A stretch of DNA of 64,000 bases, from assembly GCA_009760885.1 (NCBI GenBank), contig CM019700.1:2347405-2411404 (forward strand), read 5' to 3'. The translations under genes and the position numbers were made by a program. The stretch is from Achatina immaculata. Lineage: Eukaryota > Mollusca > Gastropoda > Stylommatophora > Achatinidae. The notes beneath the pieces were generated by a model. The model saw nothing but the letters and a program-made list of their open reading frames with translations. It was not told the DNA's origin and did not search any database. Below are positions 37,601-49,600 of the stretch, one piece after another (the first letter of the stretch is position 1; each line of letters opens with the position of its first letter).

Positions 37601-40600
37601 GGTTTTGTTGCTTTTCCTGGGGAGAACAAGCTGAAGTGTATGTTTTTTGCATCAGATTTGTGTTAAATGCTTGAATGTTTGTGCAGGTTTTCTATGTGGA
37701 CTATGGGAACAGCTGTTTGGTCAGCATTACACAGATGAGACTTCTCAAGTAAGGCTTTACACTTTATATTAGTTCAGATATTGTTTTGCTGGAGGAGTTT
37801 TTTTGAACTTTGAACTTTCACCTTTAATCACTAACAGCAATGGAGACTCCAGCCAGGATAGTACAGGTGCAGACAGCAAGTGCTTGTACACAGTTAATGT
37901 CCTAACTGTCAGTCAGTTTCTTTCTTTCTGTTATGAGAAAAGCATAGATAAGAATTTTCTTCCATACATTTCATATTGTCTTTATGTTTAGTCAGATATT
38001 TTCTCTTCTCTTTAAATGTCCTCCTTCAGTAACTCACACAAATAATTTCACACACTCCTTGCTTTTTACCTCCCAGTCAAGAGCTGAAAAAAAAAAGGCT
38101 GCTACAATATGCTTCCAAGCTGACAGTGTGTGCTGTATGTCAGCATCTCCTACACACCAGCTGCAGAGATCCAGAAAGAAGAAGCCATCAACTATAAGTG
38201 CTGGTTCTCTTGTCAGTGTTTTTGTCATTTGATGTAAAATTTTGCTGGCGGCCGTTTTTTTTTTGTTGCACTTTTCAGAATGTAGAGTGTAGGTGTTTGC
38301 CTAGCAACATTTTGTGCTGCTGCTGCTGCCTTTTTTTGTTGTAATTAGTGTTTTCTTCTCTAACAAGAAACATGTTTTATGTCATATCCTAGAACCATTT
38401 GACCTCTCCTCCTATAAAGGTTTCATAGTTGCTCAGAGAAGGTTTAATTTCTATCACAGGACAAAGTTTGTCAAACTTCCAGCGCAGGCTGTTCAGGCCA
38501 GGCTCAGCAACATCAGTCCAGCAGCAGGAGGGGTATGTTTGGTTCTCTTGTTCTCAAGAAACTTAGCTCAGACATTACAACACTTTACCTGCAATGTCCA
38601 TGTCAAGTTTCGGTTATCAGTGACAATTGTAGGGGCATTATGTCACATACCTCAGCTTCCCTCAAAAGTCACTCATCAGTTTAGACCATAACACACAATG
38701 ACCATGTAGGGGCATTATGTCACATACCTCAGCTTCCTTTTGAAGTCACTTGTCAGTTTAGAGCACAACACACAGTGACCATGTAGGGACAGTATGTCAC
38801 ATAACTCCGCTAAGCTTAAAAGTCACTTGTCAGTTTAGAGCATAACACACAATGACTATGTAGGGACAATATGTCACATACCTCCGCTCCCTCTGAAGTG
38901 ACTTGTCAGTTTAGAGCAATACACACAGTGACCATGTAGGGACAATATTAACAACCTTCGGTATACTGACGACACAGTACTGATAGCTGAGAACCAACAA
39001 GACCTGCAAAATCTCTTGGATAAGGTCGCCAAAGAAAGTGAACAGAAAGGCCTTACTTTGAACATCAAAAAGACAGAGACTATGGTTATATCTAAGAAAT
39101 AGAATCCACCAGCATGCAGTATAAAATTAAACGGAACTATTCTAAAGCGGGTGCAGAAATTCAAATACCTTGGAGCAGTAATAACTTCAGATGGGAAATG
39201 CAGAACAGAAATTAGGAACAGAATAGGCCAAGCAAAGACTGCATTTCAGAGAATGAGAAATATATTAACCAACACATCCTTATCCATGAATGTTAGAAAA
39301 CGAGTCCTAAAATGCTATATTGAACCTATCTTGTTATATGGAAATGAATCATGGACAATAGGCAAGTCTGCACAAAAATCATTGGAAGCAGCAGAAATGT
39401 GGTTTATTAGAAGAATGTTGCGAATCCCCTGGACAGCAAAAATAACTAATGAAGAATGTATGAGAAGAGCTGGAGAGACAAAAAACCTTGTCAGAAAGAT
39501 AAGAGAGAGACAATGTACTTTCATAGAACATGCAATGAGAAGAGGGGGCATTTAAAATATTATAACAACAGGAAAAATAGAAGGAAGAAGATCAAGAGGA
39601 AGACCAAGAGAAATGATACTGGACAGTCTGACGGCATGGTGTGAGAGGAGATCACCAACTGAGCTGATGGCCTGCATGACGGATCAGATACTCTGGAGAA
39701 GCATAATAGCCAACGCCAGTCGGCACGGCACCTGATGATGATGATGAATAAGTGGGTTAGAACATGTGAAAGTCTGAATGTGGTTTTGTTGCTTTTCCTG
39801 GGGAGAACAAGCTGAAGTGTATGTTTTTTGCATCAGATTTGTGTTAAATGCTTGAATGTTTGTGCAGGTTTTCTATGTGGACTATGGGAACAGCTGTTTG
39901 GTCAGCATTACACAGATGAGACTTCTCAAGTAAGGCTTTACACTTTATATTAGTTCAGATATTGTTTTGGTGGAGGAGTTTTTTGAACTTTGAACTTTCA
40001 CCTTTAATCACTAACAGCAATGGAGACTCCAGCCAGGATAGTACAGGCGCAGACAGCAAGTGCTTGTACACAGTTAATGTCCTAACTGTCAGTCAGTTTC
40101 TTTCTTTCTGTTATGAGAAAAGCATAGATAAGAATTTTCTTCCTTACATTTCATATTGTCTCTATGTTTAGTCAGATATTTTCTCTTCTCTTTAAATTTC
40201 CTCCTTCAGTAACTCACACAAATAATTTCACACACTCCTTGCTTTTTACCTCCCAGTCAAGAGCTGAGAAAAAAAAAAGGCTGCTACAATATGCTTCCAA
40301 GCTGACAGTGTGTGCTGTATGTCAGCATCTCCTACACACCAGCTGCAGAGATCCAGAAAGAAGAAGCCATCAACTATAAGTGCTGGTTCTCTTGTCAGTG
40401 TTTTTGTCATTTGATGTAAAATTTTGCTGGCGGCCGTTTTTTTTTGTGTTGCACTTTTCAGAATGTAGAGTGTAGGTGTTTGCCTAGCAACATTTTGTGC
40501 TGCTGCTGCTGCCTTTTTTTGTTGTAATTAGTGTTTTCTTCTCTAACAAGAAACATGTTTTATGTCATATCCTAGAACCATTTGACCTCTCCTCCTATAA

Positions 40601-43600
40601 AGGTTTCATAGTTGCTCAGAGAAGGTTTAATTTCTATCACAGGACAAAGTTTGTCAAACTTCCAGCGCAGGCTGTTCAGGCCAGGCTCAGCAACATCAGT
40701 CCAGCAGCAGGAGGGGTATGTTTGGTTCTCTTGTTCTCAAGAAACTTAGCTCAGACATTACAACACTTTACCTGCAATGTCCATGTCAAGTTTCGGTTAT
40801 CAGTGACAATTGTAGGGGCATTATGTCACATACCTCAGCTTCCCTCAAAAGTCACTCATCAGTTTAGACCATAACACACAATGACCATGTAGGGGCATTA
40901 TGTCACATACCTCAGCTTCCTTTTGAAGTCACTTGTCAGTTTAGAGCACAACACACAGTGACCATGTAGGGACAGTATGTCACATAACTCCGCTAAGCTT
41001 AAAAGTCACTTGTCAGTTTAGAGCATAACACACAATGACTATGTAGGGACAATATGTCACATACCTCAGCTTCCTTCTGAAGTGACAAGTTGTCTGCTCT
41101 TTTGCCATGTTCAGCCTTTAATATCATCACCATTTGGCACATCACACTGCTCATACCTGGTCTATTGGCACATCACACTGCTCATACCTGGTCTATTGGC
41201 ACATCACACTGCTCATACCTGGTCTATTGGCACATCACACTGCTCATACCTGGTCTATTGGCACATCACACTGCTCATACCTGGTCTATTGGCACATCAC
41301 ACTGCTCATACCTGCTCCAGTGGCACATCACACTGCTCATACCTGCTCCAGTGACACATCACACTGCTCATACCTGGTCTTTTGGCACATCACACTGCTC
41401 ATACCTGCTCCAGTGGCACATCACACTGCTCATACCTGCTCCAGTGACACATCACACTGCTCATACCTGGTCTATTGGCACATCACCCTGCTCATACCTG
41501 CTCCAGTGGCACATCACACTGCTCATACCTGCTCCAGTGGCACATCACACTGCTCATACCTGCTCCATCACACTGCTCATACCTGCTCCAGTGGCACATC
41601 ACACTGCTCATACCTGCTCCAGTGGCACATCACACTGCTCATACCTGCTCCAGTGACACATCACACTGCTCATACCTGCTCCAGTGACACATCACACTGC
41701 TCATACCTGCTCCAGTGACACATCACACTGCTCATACCTGCTCCAGTGACACATCACACTGCTCATACCTGCTCCAGTGACACATCACACTGCTCATACC
41801 TGCTCCAGTGGCACATCACGCTGCTCATACCTGCTCCAGTGGCACATCACGCTGCTCATACCTGCTCCAGTGGCACATCACGCTGCTCATACCTGCTCCA
41901 GTGGCACATCACACTGCTCATACCTGCTCCAGTGGCACATCACACTGCTCATACCTGCTCCAGTGACACATCACATTGCTCATACCTGCTCCAGTGGCAC
42001 ATTACACTGCTCATACCTGCTCCAGTGACACATCACGCTGCTCATACCTGCTCCAGTGGCACATTACATTGCTCATACCTGCTCCAGTGGCACATTACAC
42101 TGCTCATACCTGCTCCAGTGGCACATCACACTGCTCATACCTGCTCCAGTGGCACATTACACTGCTCATACCTGCTCCAGTGACACATCACACTGCTCAT
42201 ACCTGCTCCAGTGACACATCACATTGCTCATACCTGCTCCAGTGGCACATTACACTGCTCATACCTGCTCCAGTGACACATCACGCTGCTCATACCTGCT
42301 CCAGTGGCACATCACGCTGCTCATACCTGCTCCAGTGGCACATCACACTGCTCATACCTGGTCTGTTGACACATCACACTGCTCATACCTGCTCCAGTGG
42401 CACATCACACTGCTCATACCTGCTCCAGTGACACATCACACTGCTCATACCTGCTCCAGTGACACATCACACTGCTCATACCTGCTCCAGACATAATCTT
42501 ATAACTGAAATGATTCTGTTTTGTTGTTATCTTATACACTCAGGCAGATAACTGAAATGGTGTTTCATTGTTTGTCTTTTGTATACTTGTGAATATATAG
42601 AGAAAGTTCACACAGTTACAAGATAATTGTGCCTGTTTCTTATTTCTTTGTTTTCCAGCTGTAACAGAGCATGCACTTTGTTTTGTTTACGTGGTAAAAT
42701 AAACCTAGTCTACCTGAATGATTCACAGGTATGGGGAGTTAGCTCAAGGAATCGCTTCCTGGCCCTGACGAGAGAAAAGCCTCTGGTTGGATTAGTCACC
42801 AGACTTAAGGTGAGAGGGTTTTTTTTTTTCTGGCTTATTAAACATGATTCTTATCTTTATAGTCTTTTACTTTGTGCTTTTCTGTCTCTGTCTAGGCCAG
42901 TCCCCATCTTTCATACTAGGGTTAGGCCAGTCCCCATCTTTCATACTAGGGTTAGGCCACTCCCCATCTTTCATACTAGGGTTAGGCCAGTCTCCATCTT
43001 TCATACTAGGGTTAGGCCACTCCCCATCTTTCATACTAGGGTTAGGCCAGTCTCCATCTTTCATACTAGGGTTAGGCCACTCCCCATCTTTCATACTAGG
43101 GTTAGGCCAGTCCCCATCTTTCATACTAGGGTTAGGCCAGTCTCCATCTTTCATACTAGGGTTAGGCCACTCCCCATCTTTCATACTAGGGTTAGGCCAC
43201 TCCCCATCTTTCATACTAGGGTTAGGCCACTCCCCATCTTTCATACTAGGGTTAGGCCAGTCTCCATCTTTCATACTAGGGTTAGGCCAGTCCCCATCTT
43301 TCATACTAGGTTAGGCCACTCCCCATCTTTCATACTAGGGTTAGGCCAGTCTCCATCTTTCATACTAGGGTTAGGCCAGTCTCCATCTTTCATACTAGGG
43401 TTAGGCAGTCCCCATCTTTCATACTAGGGTTAGGCCAGTCCCCATCTTTCATACTAGGGTTAGGCCAGATTTGTCCCCATCTTTCATACTAGGTTAGGCC
43501 AGTCCCCATCTTCATACTAGGGTTAGGCCAGTCTCCATCTTTCATACTAGGGTTAGGCCAGTCTCCATCTTTCATACTAGGGTTAGGCCAGTCCCCATCT

Positions 43601-46600
43601 TTCGTACTAGGGTTAGGCCAGTCTCCATCTTTCATACTAGGGTTAGGCCAGTCTCCATCTTTCATACTAGGGTTAGGCCAGTCCCCATCTTTCATACTAG
43701 GGTTAGGCCAGTCCCCATCTTTCATACTAGGGTTAGGCCAGATTTGTCCCCATCTTTCATACTAGGGTTAGGCCAGTCCCCATCTTTCATACTAGGGTTA
43801 GGCCAGTCCCCATCTTTCATACTAGGGTTAGGCCAGATTTGTCCCCATCTTTCATACTAGGGTTAGGCTAGATTTGTCCCCATCTTTCATACTAGGGTTA
43901 GGCCAGATTTGTCCCCATCTTTCATACTAGGGTTAGGCCAGTCCCCATCTTTCATACTAGGGTTAGGCCAGTCCCCATCTTTCATACTAGGGTTAGGCCA
44001 GTCCCCATCTTTCATACTAGGGTTAGGCCAGTCCCCATCTTTCATACTAGGGTTAGGCCAGTCCCCATCTTTCATACTAGGGTTAGGCCAGATTTGTCCC
44101 CATCTTTCATACTAGGGTTAGGCTAGATTTGTCCCCATCTTTCATACTAGGGTTAGGCCAGATTTGTCCCCATCTTTCATACTAGGGTTAGGCCAGATTT
44201 GTCCCCATCTTTCATAATAGAGTTAGGCCAGATTTGTCCCCATCTTTCATACTAGGGTTAAGCCAAAAGGCTAAGTAAATATTTTTTGTGTTTTCATCTG
44301 TTGTGTTGTTTCTGTATGTGATCCTGGGAAAAAGGCTTTTGTCTAAATATTGGATGGTTGCACGTTCTTCATTTCTGCGTGCTCATCTTTATTTCTGAAA
44401 TGAAAGATGGAGTGATGAAGGGCAGAATGTAAGACGGGCCTGCGTGCCCAATTCTTTACCCTTGAAAAATAAAGATTATTCATTCATTCATTCATTCTGC
44501 CATTCTTGTTTCTACCCACTTTCCTCACACTTTCTGTCTCTCTGTAAAGCCATACTCCTCCAGCTACTTCCATCTTACAGTTTGTACAGATGAAGGTTTG
44601 ATGTTTGCTTACACAGCAGGCTATTTTATCTTCTTCTTCCATGTTCAGGTTTTAGATCATGTCAGATCTGGAACCTTGGAGTCTTTTCTCCATTTGTGTT
44701 TTTTTTGTTTTAGCCTCATGTGTTCTGCCTCTGTGAACAGATCAACATGGGCTGGGCTGTGTGCATTGTCCAGTACCCTAAAGACAGATTCACCAGAGGC
44801 TAGGCTGTGTTGTAGTGTGTGTTCTCAAGTAAAGATTCCAGATTCTTTATATGATCAGTTCAGGTGATACTTTCATCTTGTCTTCATTTATTCTTTTTTC
44901 TGTGTGTTCATTGTGTTTGTGTATGGGCGTGGATTTGCGTTGAAATAATGTCATACTCTCTGTTTATATCACATCCGTCAGGATGGAGTTCTGTCACTGT
45001 GTTTGACGGACACGTCACAGGAGCAGGACGTCCACATCAACGATGTTCTGGTGGAGGAGGGCCATGCTTTGTTTGTTCCTGATACTGAAGCTCTGGAGAG
45101 TGTTGGCCACTCACAGGTAGGATTGTTTCTGTCTTTGTTGGTTGCTGTGACATGGTTGTTTGTGATGTTTGTGTAATAGTTGTGGTGGTTTCATGTTTGT
45201 GATTATGTAATAGTTGCAGTTAATTGTGACGCAGTCCCCAGCTGTTTGTTATATATAGTTGCAATTATTTGAGGCGTGTGATTCAATCCTTTTCCTTCCA
45301 GCTGGAGTAGGGCCCGGACGAAGCTATGCCATGAGATCGGATTGTATCAAAACCATTCTTAACCTCGTAGGTGCGTGGGTGTCCTGTTTTACCCGGATAC
45401 TGTGCCACAGCCAACACACTCTGTCTTCGGCAGGCCGGGGAGGTCCCGGACAAAAGGGCTACATCGTACATGTGCTCGTGCTCCTGGTGGTTGACGTTAG
45501 GTTACACTCTGTTTAGTAGCGGTACAGCTTTGAATTATCCGTTAAACCTGATTGGAATTTCACCACAGGAATATATTTTAGTGAGGTCTGTCAGTCGCAT
45601 CTAGATAATGTCACTAGATTATAGTCCGTGTGTGAATTATGTCCGAAATATAAAGAATTGTTTCACTAGTTTACATCGCGTAGTACGCCAGTCGCCACCT
45701 TGACCGGAAGTCGCAGTTATTTGATTAATGTTTGTAAGGCAGTAGTGGTTATTTACAGTAGACTTACTAGAGCAAACTAGGCTTTTGCAGTGCTGCAGAC
45801 TATATGGAAATAAAAAAAACTAAGCATAAATATGAAAATCAGGATATTTAAGAGTAATGTTCTAAGTGTACTACTCTATGGAAGTGAATGCTGGAAAATC
45901 ACCAAAACCATAGAAAACAAGTTGAATTCTTTCAGACTAAATGTTTACGAAGAATTAGGAAAATATTCTGGCCAAACACCATAAGAAATAACATCTTATT
46001 GGCAGAAATGCAGATGAAGCCACTGACAACAATTATTGAGGAAAGATGCTGGCGATGGTTGGGACATGTGCTCCGAATGACTGACAACTCACTACCAAAA
46101 ATAGCACTAAGATGGACACCACAAGGGAACAGAAGTAAGGGTAGACCAAAAGAGACATGGAGAGGAACAACAGAAAGGATGTTGAGCAATAGAGGGCTCA
46201 CTTGGGCAAGAGCAGAAAAAAAGGCAAAGGACAGGCATTTGTGGAAAACCCTTGCGGAAGCCCCATGTGCCCTGGGCACTTAAGGTTCAGAGAGAGAGAG
46301 AGAGTGGTTATTTGATTTTTTTGCCATGATAATTTCGTGGTTGCTTATAACATGGTTAATGTTCTGGTAGGTGAAGAACAGTATAGACACTAATGAAGGA
46401 AAATATAGAACTAATGAAGGAAATGAAGACATGGTTATTCACAGTGGTTTACACTTTTCTCCAATATCTACACTTGTCTCCAATATCTACACTTGTCTCC
46501 AGTATATAGATTTTTCTCCAGTATCTACACTTTTCTCCAATTTGTCAGAAAATGTTTCTCATCTCCACTTGACACTGTTGTGTTTTGTGCCCAGGTACCC

Positions 46601-49600
46601 AACATGGGACTGTTATATGGAGACAAGAGAAGCATGATTGGCAGGGATGATGTGTCACCACATCCTGATGAAGTGAGCACTAAGAGATATGTAAGGCAGT
46701 AAGTGATTTTTGTCAAATTATCATTTGTCATTACCATGAACATAATCATTATCTTTTGTGACCACCTTTATCCCAACATCATTATACCACCATCATCATC
46801 ATCATCGCCACCACTTTCACTATCATCATCATCAGTCTGTGTCAAGAAATATTCTTTTTATTTCTGGTATAATACGATGTAAATATTTATCATAAATAAT
46901 TTACTTTGTCTTTATAACTATCTCTCTGTCCGTCTTTGTGCGTGCGTGTGTGCATGCATTTTTTTTTTTTTTTTTAGCTCTAACCTGTTAGAGTGCTGTT
47001 AGGGAGGCAAAGTTCTGCAAGGGACATGAAAATGAATGAATGAATGAGCTCTAACCTGACAAGCATGAAGATAATAAACTAAAGCCAAGATCACTGATAC
47101 CCCTTCCTCTTTCTTTTCACCTCCACTCAGTGTTACACATAATACAACATGAAGTTCTATATCTGTCACAATGCACATGAAGTTCTACATCTGTCACAAT
47201 GCACATGAAGTTCTACATCTGTCATAATGCACATGAAGTTCTACATCTGTCACAATGCACATGAAGTTCTACATCTGTCACAATGCACATGAAGTTCTAC
47301 ATCTGTCACAATGCTGTTGTTTGTCCATTGTCTTCGATGATGACCAGAGCTTCATCTTGGTCTGAATAGGGTGAAGTGTGTCCGTGCATGACCAACTAGC
47401 CCTATACGAGCTCTAAAAGTTTTGCCACCCACGAAACATACATGTCCAGATTCAGTTATGGCTTTTCGCATTGCGTGTTTGTGCCGGGCACTTTCAGTTC
47501 TTGAGTGTTCAGCTTTCTGAGCACCCAGGGTGGTTAAAGCCCTCCATGATGGGCAGACTTGTGTGCTTTGGTCTCCCAAGAGTTTGTGTCTATCCCAAAG
47601 ACCTTGAGTGAGGTTTTGAGCGTATCCTTGTATCGCTTTTTTTGCCCTCCAGCTTTCTGTTTTCTGTTCAGAAGTTCCCCATAAAGGAGTTGTTTGGACA
47701 GTCGAGTGTTACTCATTCTGACCACATGCCCTGTTCAACAGATTTGTGCCTTTTGAAGCTTTGTGTAGATGCTTGGAGTTTTAGCTCTTGTGAGGATTTC
47801 ACAAAGCACATGAAGTTCTACATCTGTCACAATGCATTTGAAGTTCTCCATCTGTCACGATGCACATGAAGTTCTACATCTGTCACGATGCACATGAAGT
47901 TCTACATCAGTCACGATGCACATGAAGTTCTACATCAGTCACGATGCACATTAAGTTCTACATGTTCTACTTCTAAGTTCTACTGTCTTCTCTCAAAAAG
48001 CAGAAACTTTCTGCTATCCGTCCCTATACAGCCTCTCCCAGACCCACCACCGCTTCTGCCCCCACTAAGGTGGTTTGTATCCCTCCGGATATTCTTCTTT
48101 CAGCTGATGAATTGTCTGTCCTGGGGAAAGGTTTACGGTTTGTTCCCCTCCGTCCTTCTGCTGACCAGTTCTCACTCCTTCAAGATGTCCACCGTTTCCA
48201 TCGCAGACTGCGTTTAAAGTTCCATTTCCAAGACGCGTCCCAACCTTCATCATCCCAATCCACCTCCGTTGATGACCCTTTCTCTCGCTTCTCCAAACAA
48301 CCATCCACCTGGACACCTTCAACAGGAGCGTCTCGTGCCTTGGACCTCTACATTGATCACACTCTCTTCGAAATCCGCAAGCTTCGCCTTCCACGTATAC
48401 GACACTTGAACCTGACCCCCGGGGAGCAGCGCGCACTCTCTCAACTTCAGCGCAGGCGTAATATCGTGATCAAGAGTGCAGATAAGGGCGGGGGCCATTG
48501 TTTGTTGGAAGAAAGAATTGTACATCCAGGAGGCCATGGGCCAGCTGAGCAACACTAAATTTTATGCCTCTCGCCCTCAAGATCCGACTCGGCCAACAAC
48601 TACCGTGTTCGTGACACGATCAATGAACTCATCCACAAGACTGAGTCTGGTCTTTCTCCCCCGGCTACACATCTTCACATCCGCAACAGCTGCTTAGGGA
48701 AACCATCCTTTTATCTACTCCCTAAGATTCACAAACCAGACAACCCAGGAAGGCCCATAGTGTCTGCTTGTTCCTGCCCTACGGAACAAATCTCTGACTT
48801 TCTTGACAGCATCTTTCAACCTTTGGTCACTAGTCTGCCCACTTATCTCAAGGACACCAATCATGCTGTCATTACTTTTGAGACCCTTACACTCCTGCCT
48901 GGTCACACCTACCGTATCTTCACCCTTGATGTAGTATCCTTATACACATCCATCCCACATGACCAGGGACTTCAGGCCGTCAAGTTCTTTCTGAACAAAA
49001 GACGCAATCCCTCTATTCCTACGTCTACTATTCTGCGCCTTACACAACTTGTTCTCCAACTCAATTCTTTTGAATTCATTGGCCTTTACTTCGACCAGAT
49101 TAGTGGTGTAGCCATGGATACCAAGATGGGCCCCAGCTACGTGTGTCTGTTCATGGGCCACTTCGAACACAAGGTTCTGAGAGCCTTTAGAGGTCCTTTT
49201 CCCACCTTCTATAGACGCTACATAGATGACGGCATTGAGGTCACATCAATGCCAGAGGAAGACCTTAACTTCTTCTTCTTCTTCGTTCACATTGTCTGTC
49301 TATACCTGCAGTCCTGTCTCTTGGATAAATTTCACTGTTTTTTGTCATTCATGTATGGAACCGTAGAGCTTATCTTCTTTAGTGGTTTCACTGGGCCAGT
49401 AATTATTTCTCAGTGTTTCATAGTTGGTGCAGTTCTGGAGGATATGTTCCACAGTTTGGGGCACCTGGGCACATGTACATAGATTAGTAGTACCAACCTT
49501 AAACTTTGTATACATATGACTTCGGAGTCGGGTGTGTCCTGTTCGGAGACGGAAGATGGTGACTTGTTCCTTTCTGTTTAGCATGTGATAGTCATCATGT

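Larger units (their letters stand above)
36759..38941 (+). repeat. Tandem segmental duplication, copy 1 (~2.18 kb)
   Basis: Contains the family B LINE from position 36759, TDRD5 exons 11a and 12a and the ~76-bp repeats. It is almost identical to 38942-41080; the offset is 2181 bases at the left part and 2183 at exon 12. The junction sits at the shared string acaatat (36759 area: ggatacaatattaac; 38940 area: gggacaatattaac; unduplicated end: gggacaatatgtcac). Confidence 0.93.
38942..41080 (+). repeat. Tandem segmental duplication, copy 2
   Basis: Carries LINE family B from LRYTDDTVLI onward (38942-39746), exons 11b and 12b and the same intronic sequence. Only scattered single-base differences and small A/T-run length changes separate it from copy 1, which implies a young event or a haplotype retained in the assembly. 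Confidence 0.92.

Noticed and set aside
41090..42496. Many frames rich in HHTAHTCSS
   Set aside because: 31-bp minisatellite; three units make 93 bases, so frames stay open by chance.
42844..44115. Frames on both strands (SFILGLGQSP / MKDGDWPNPS)
   Set aside because: 29-bp minisatellite translations, not a repeat protein gene.
45302..45369. Exon-like segment with a good acceptor (ttccttccag) and a gtaggt donor
   Set aside because: The frame from exon 14 meets a stop within three codons and exon 15 joins exon 14 directly in phase.
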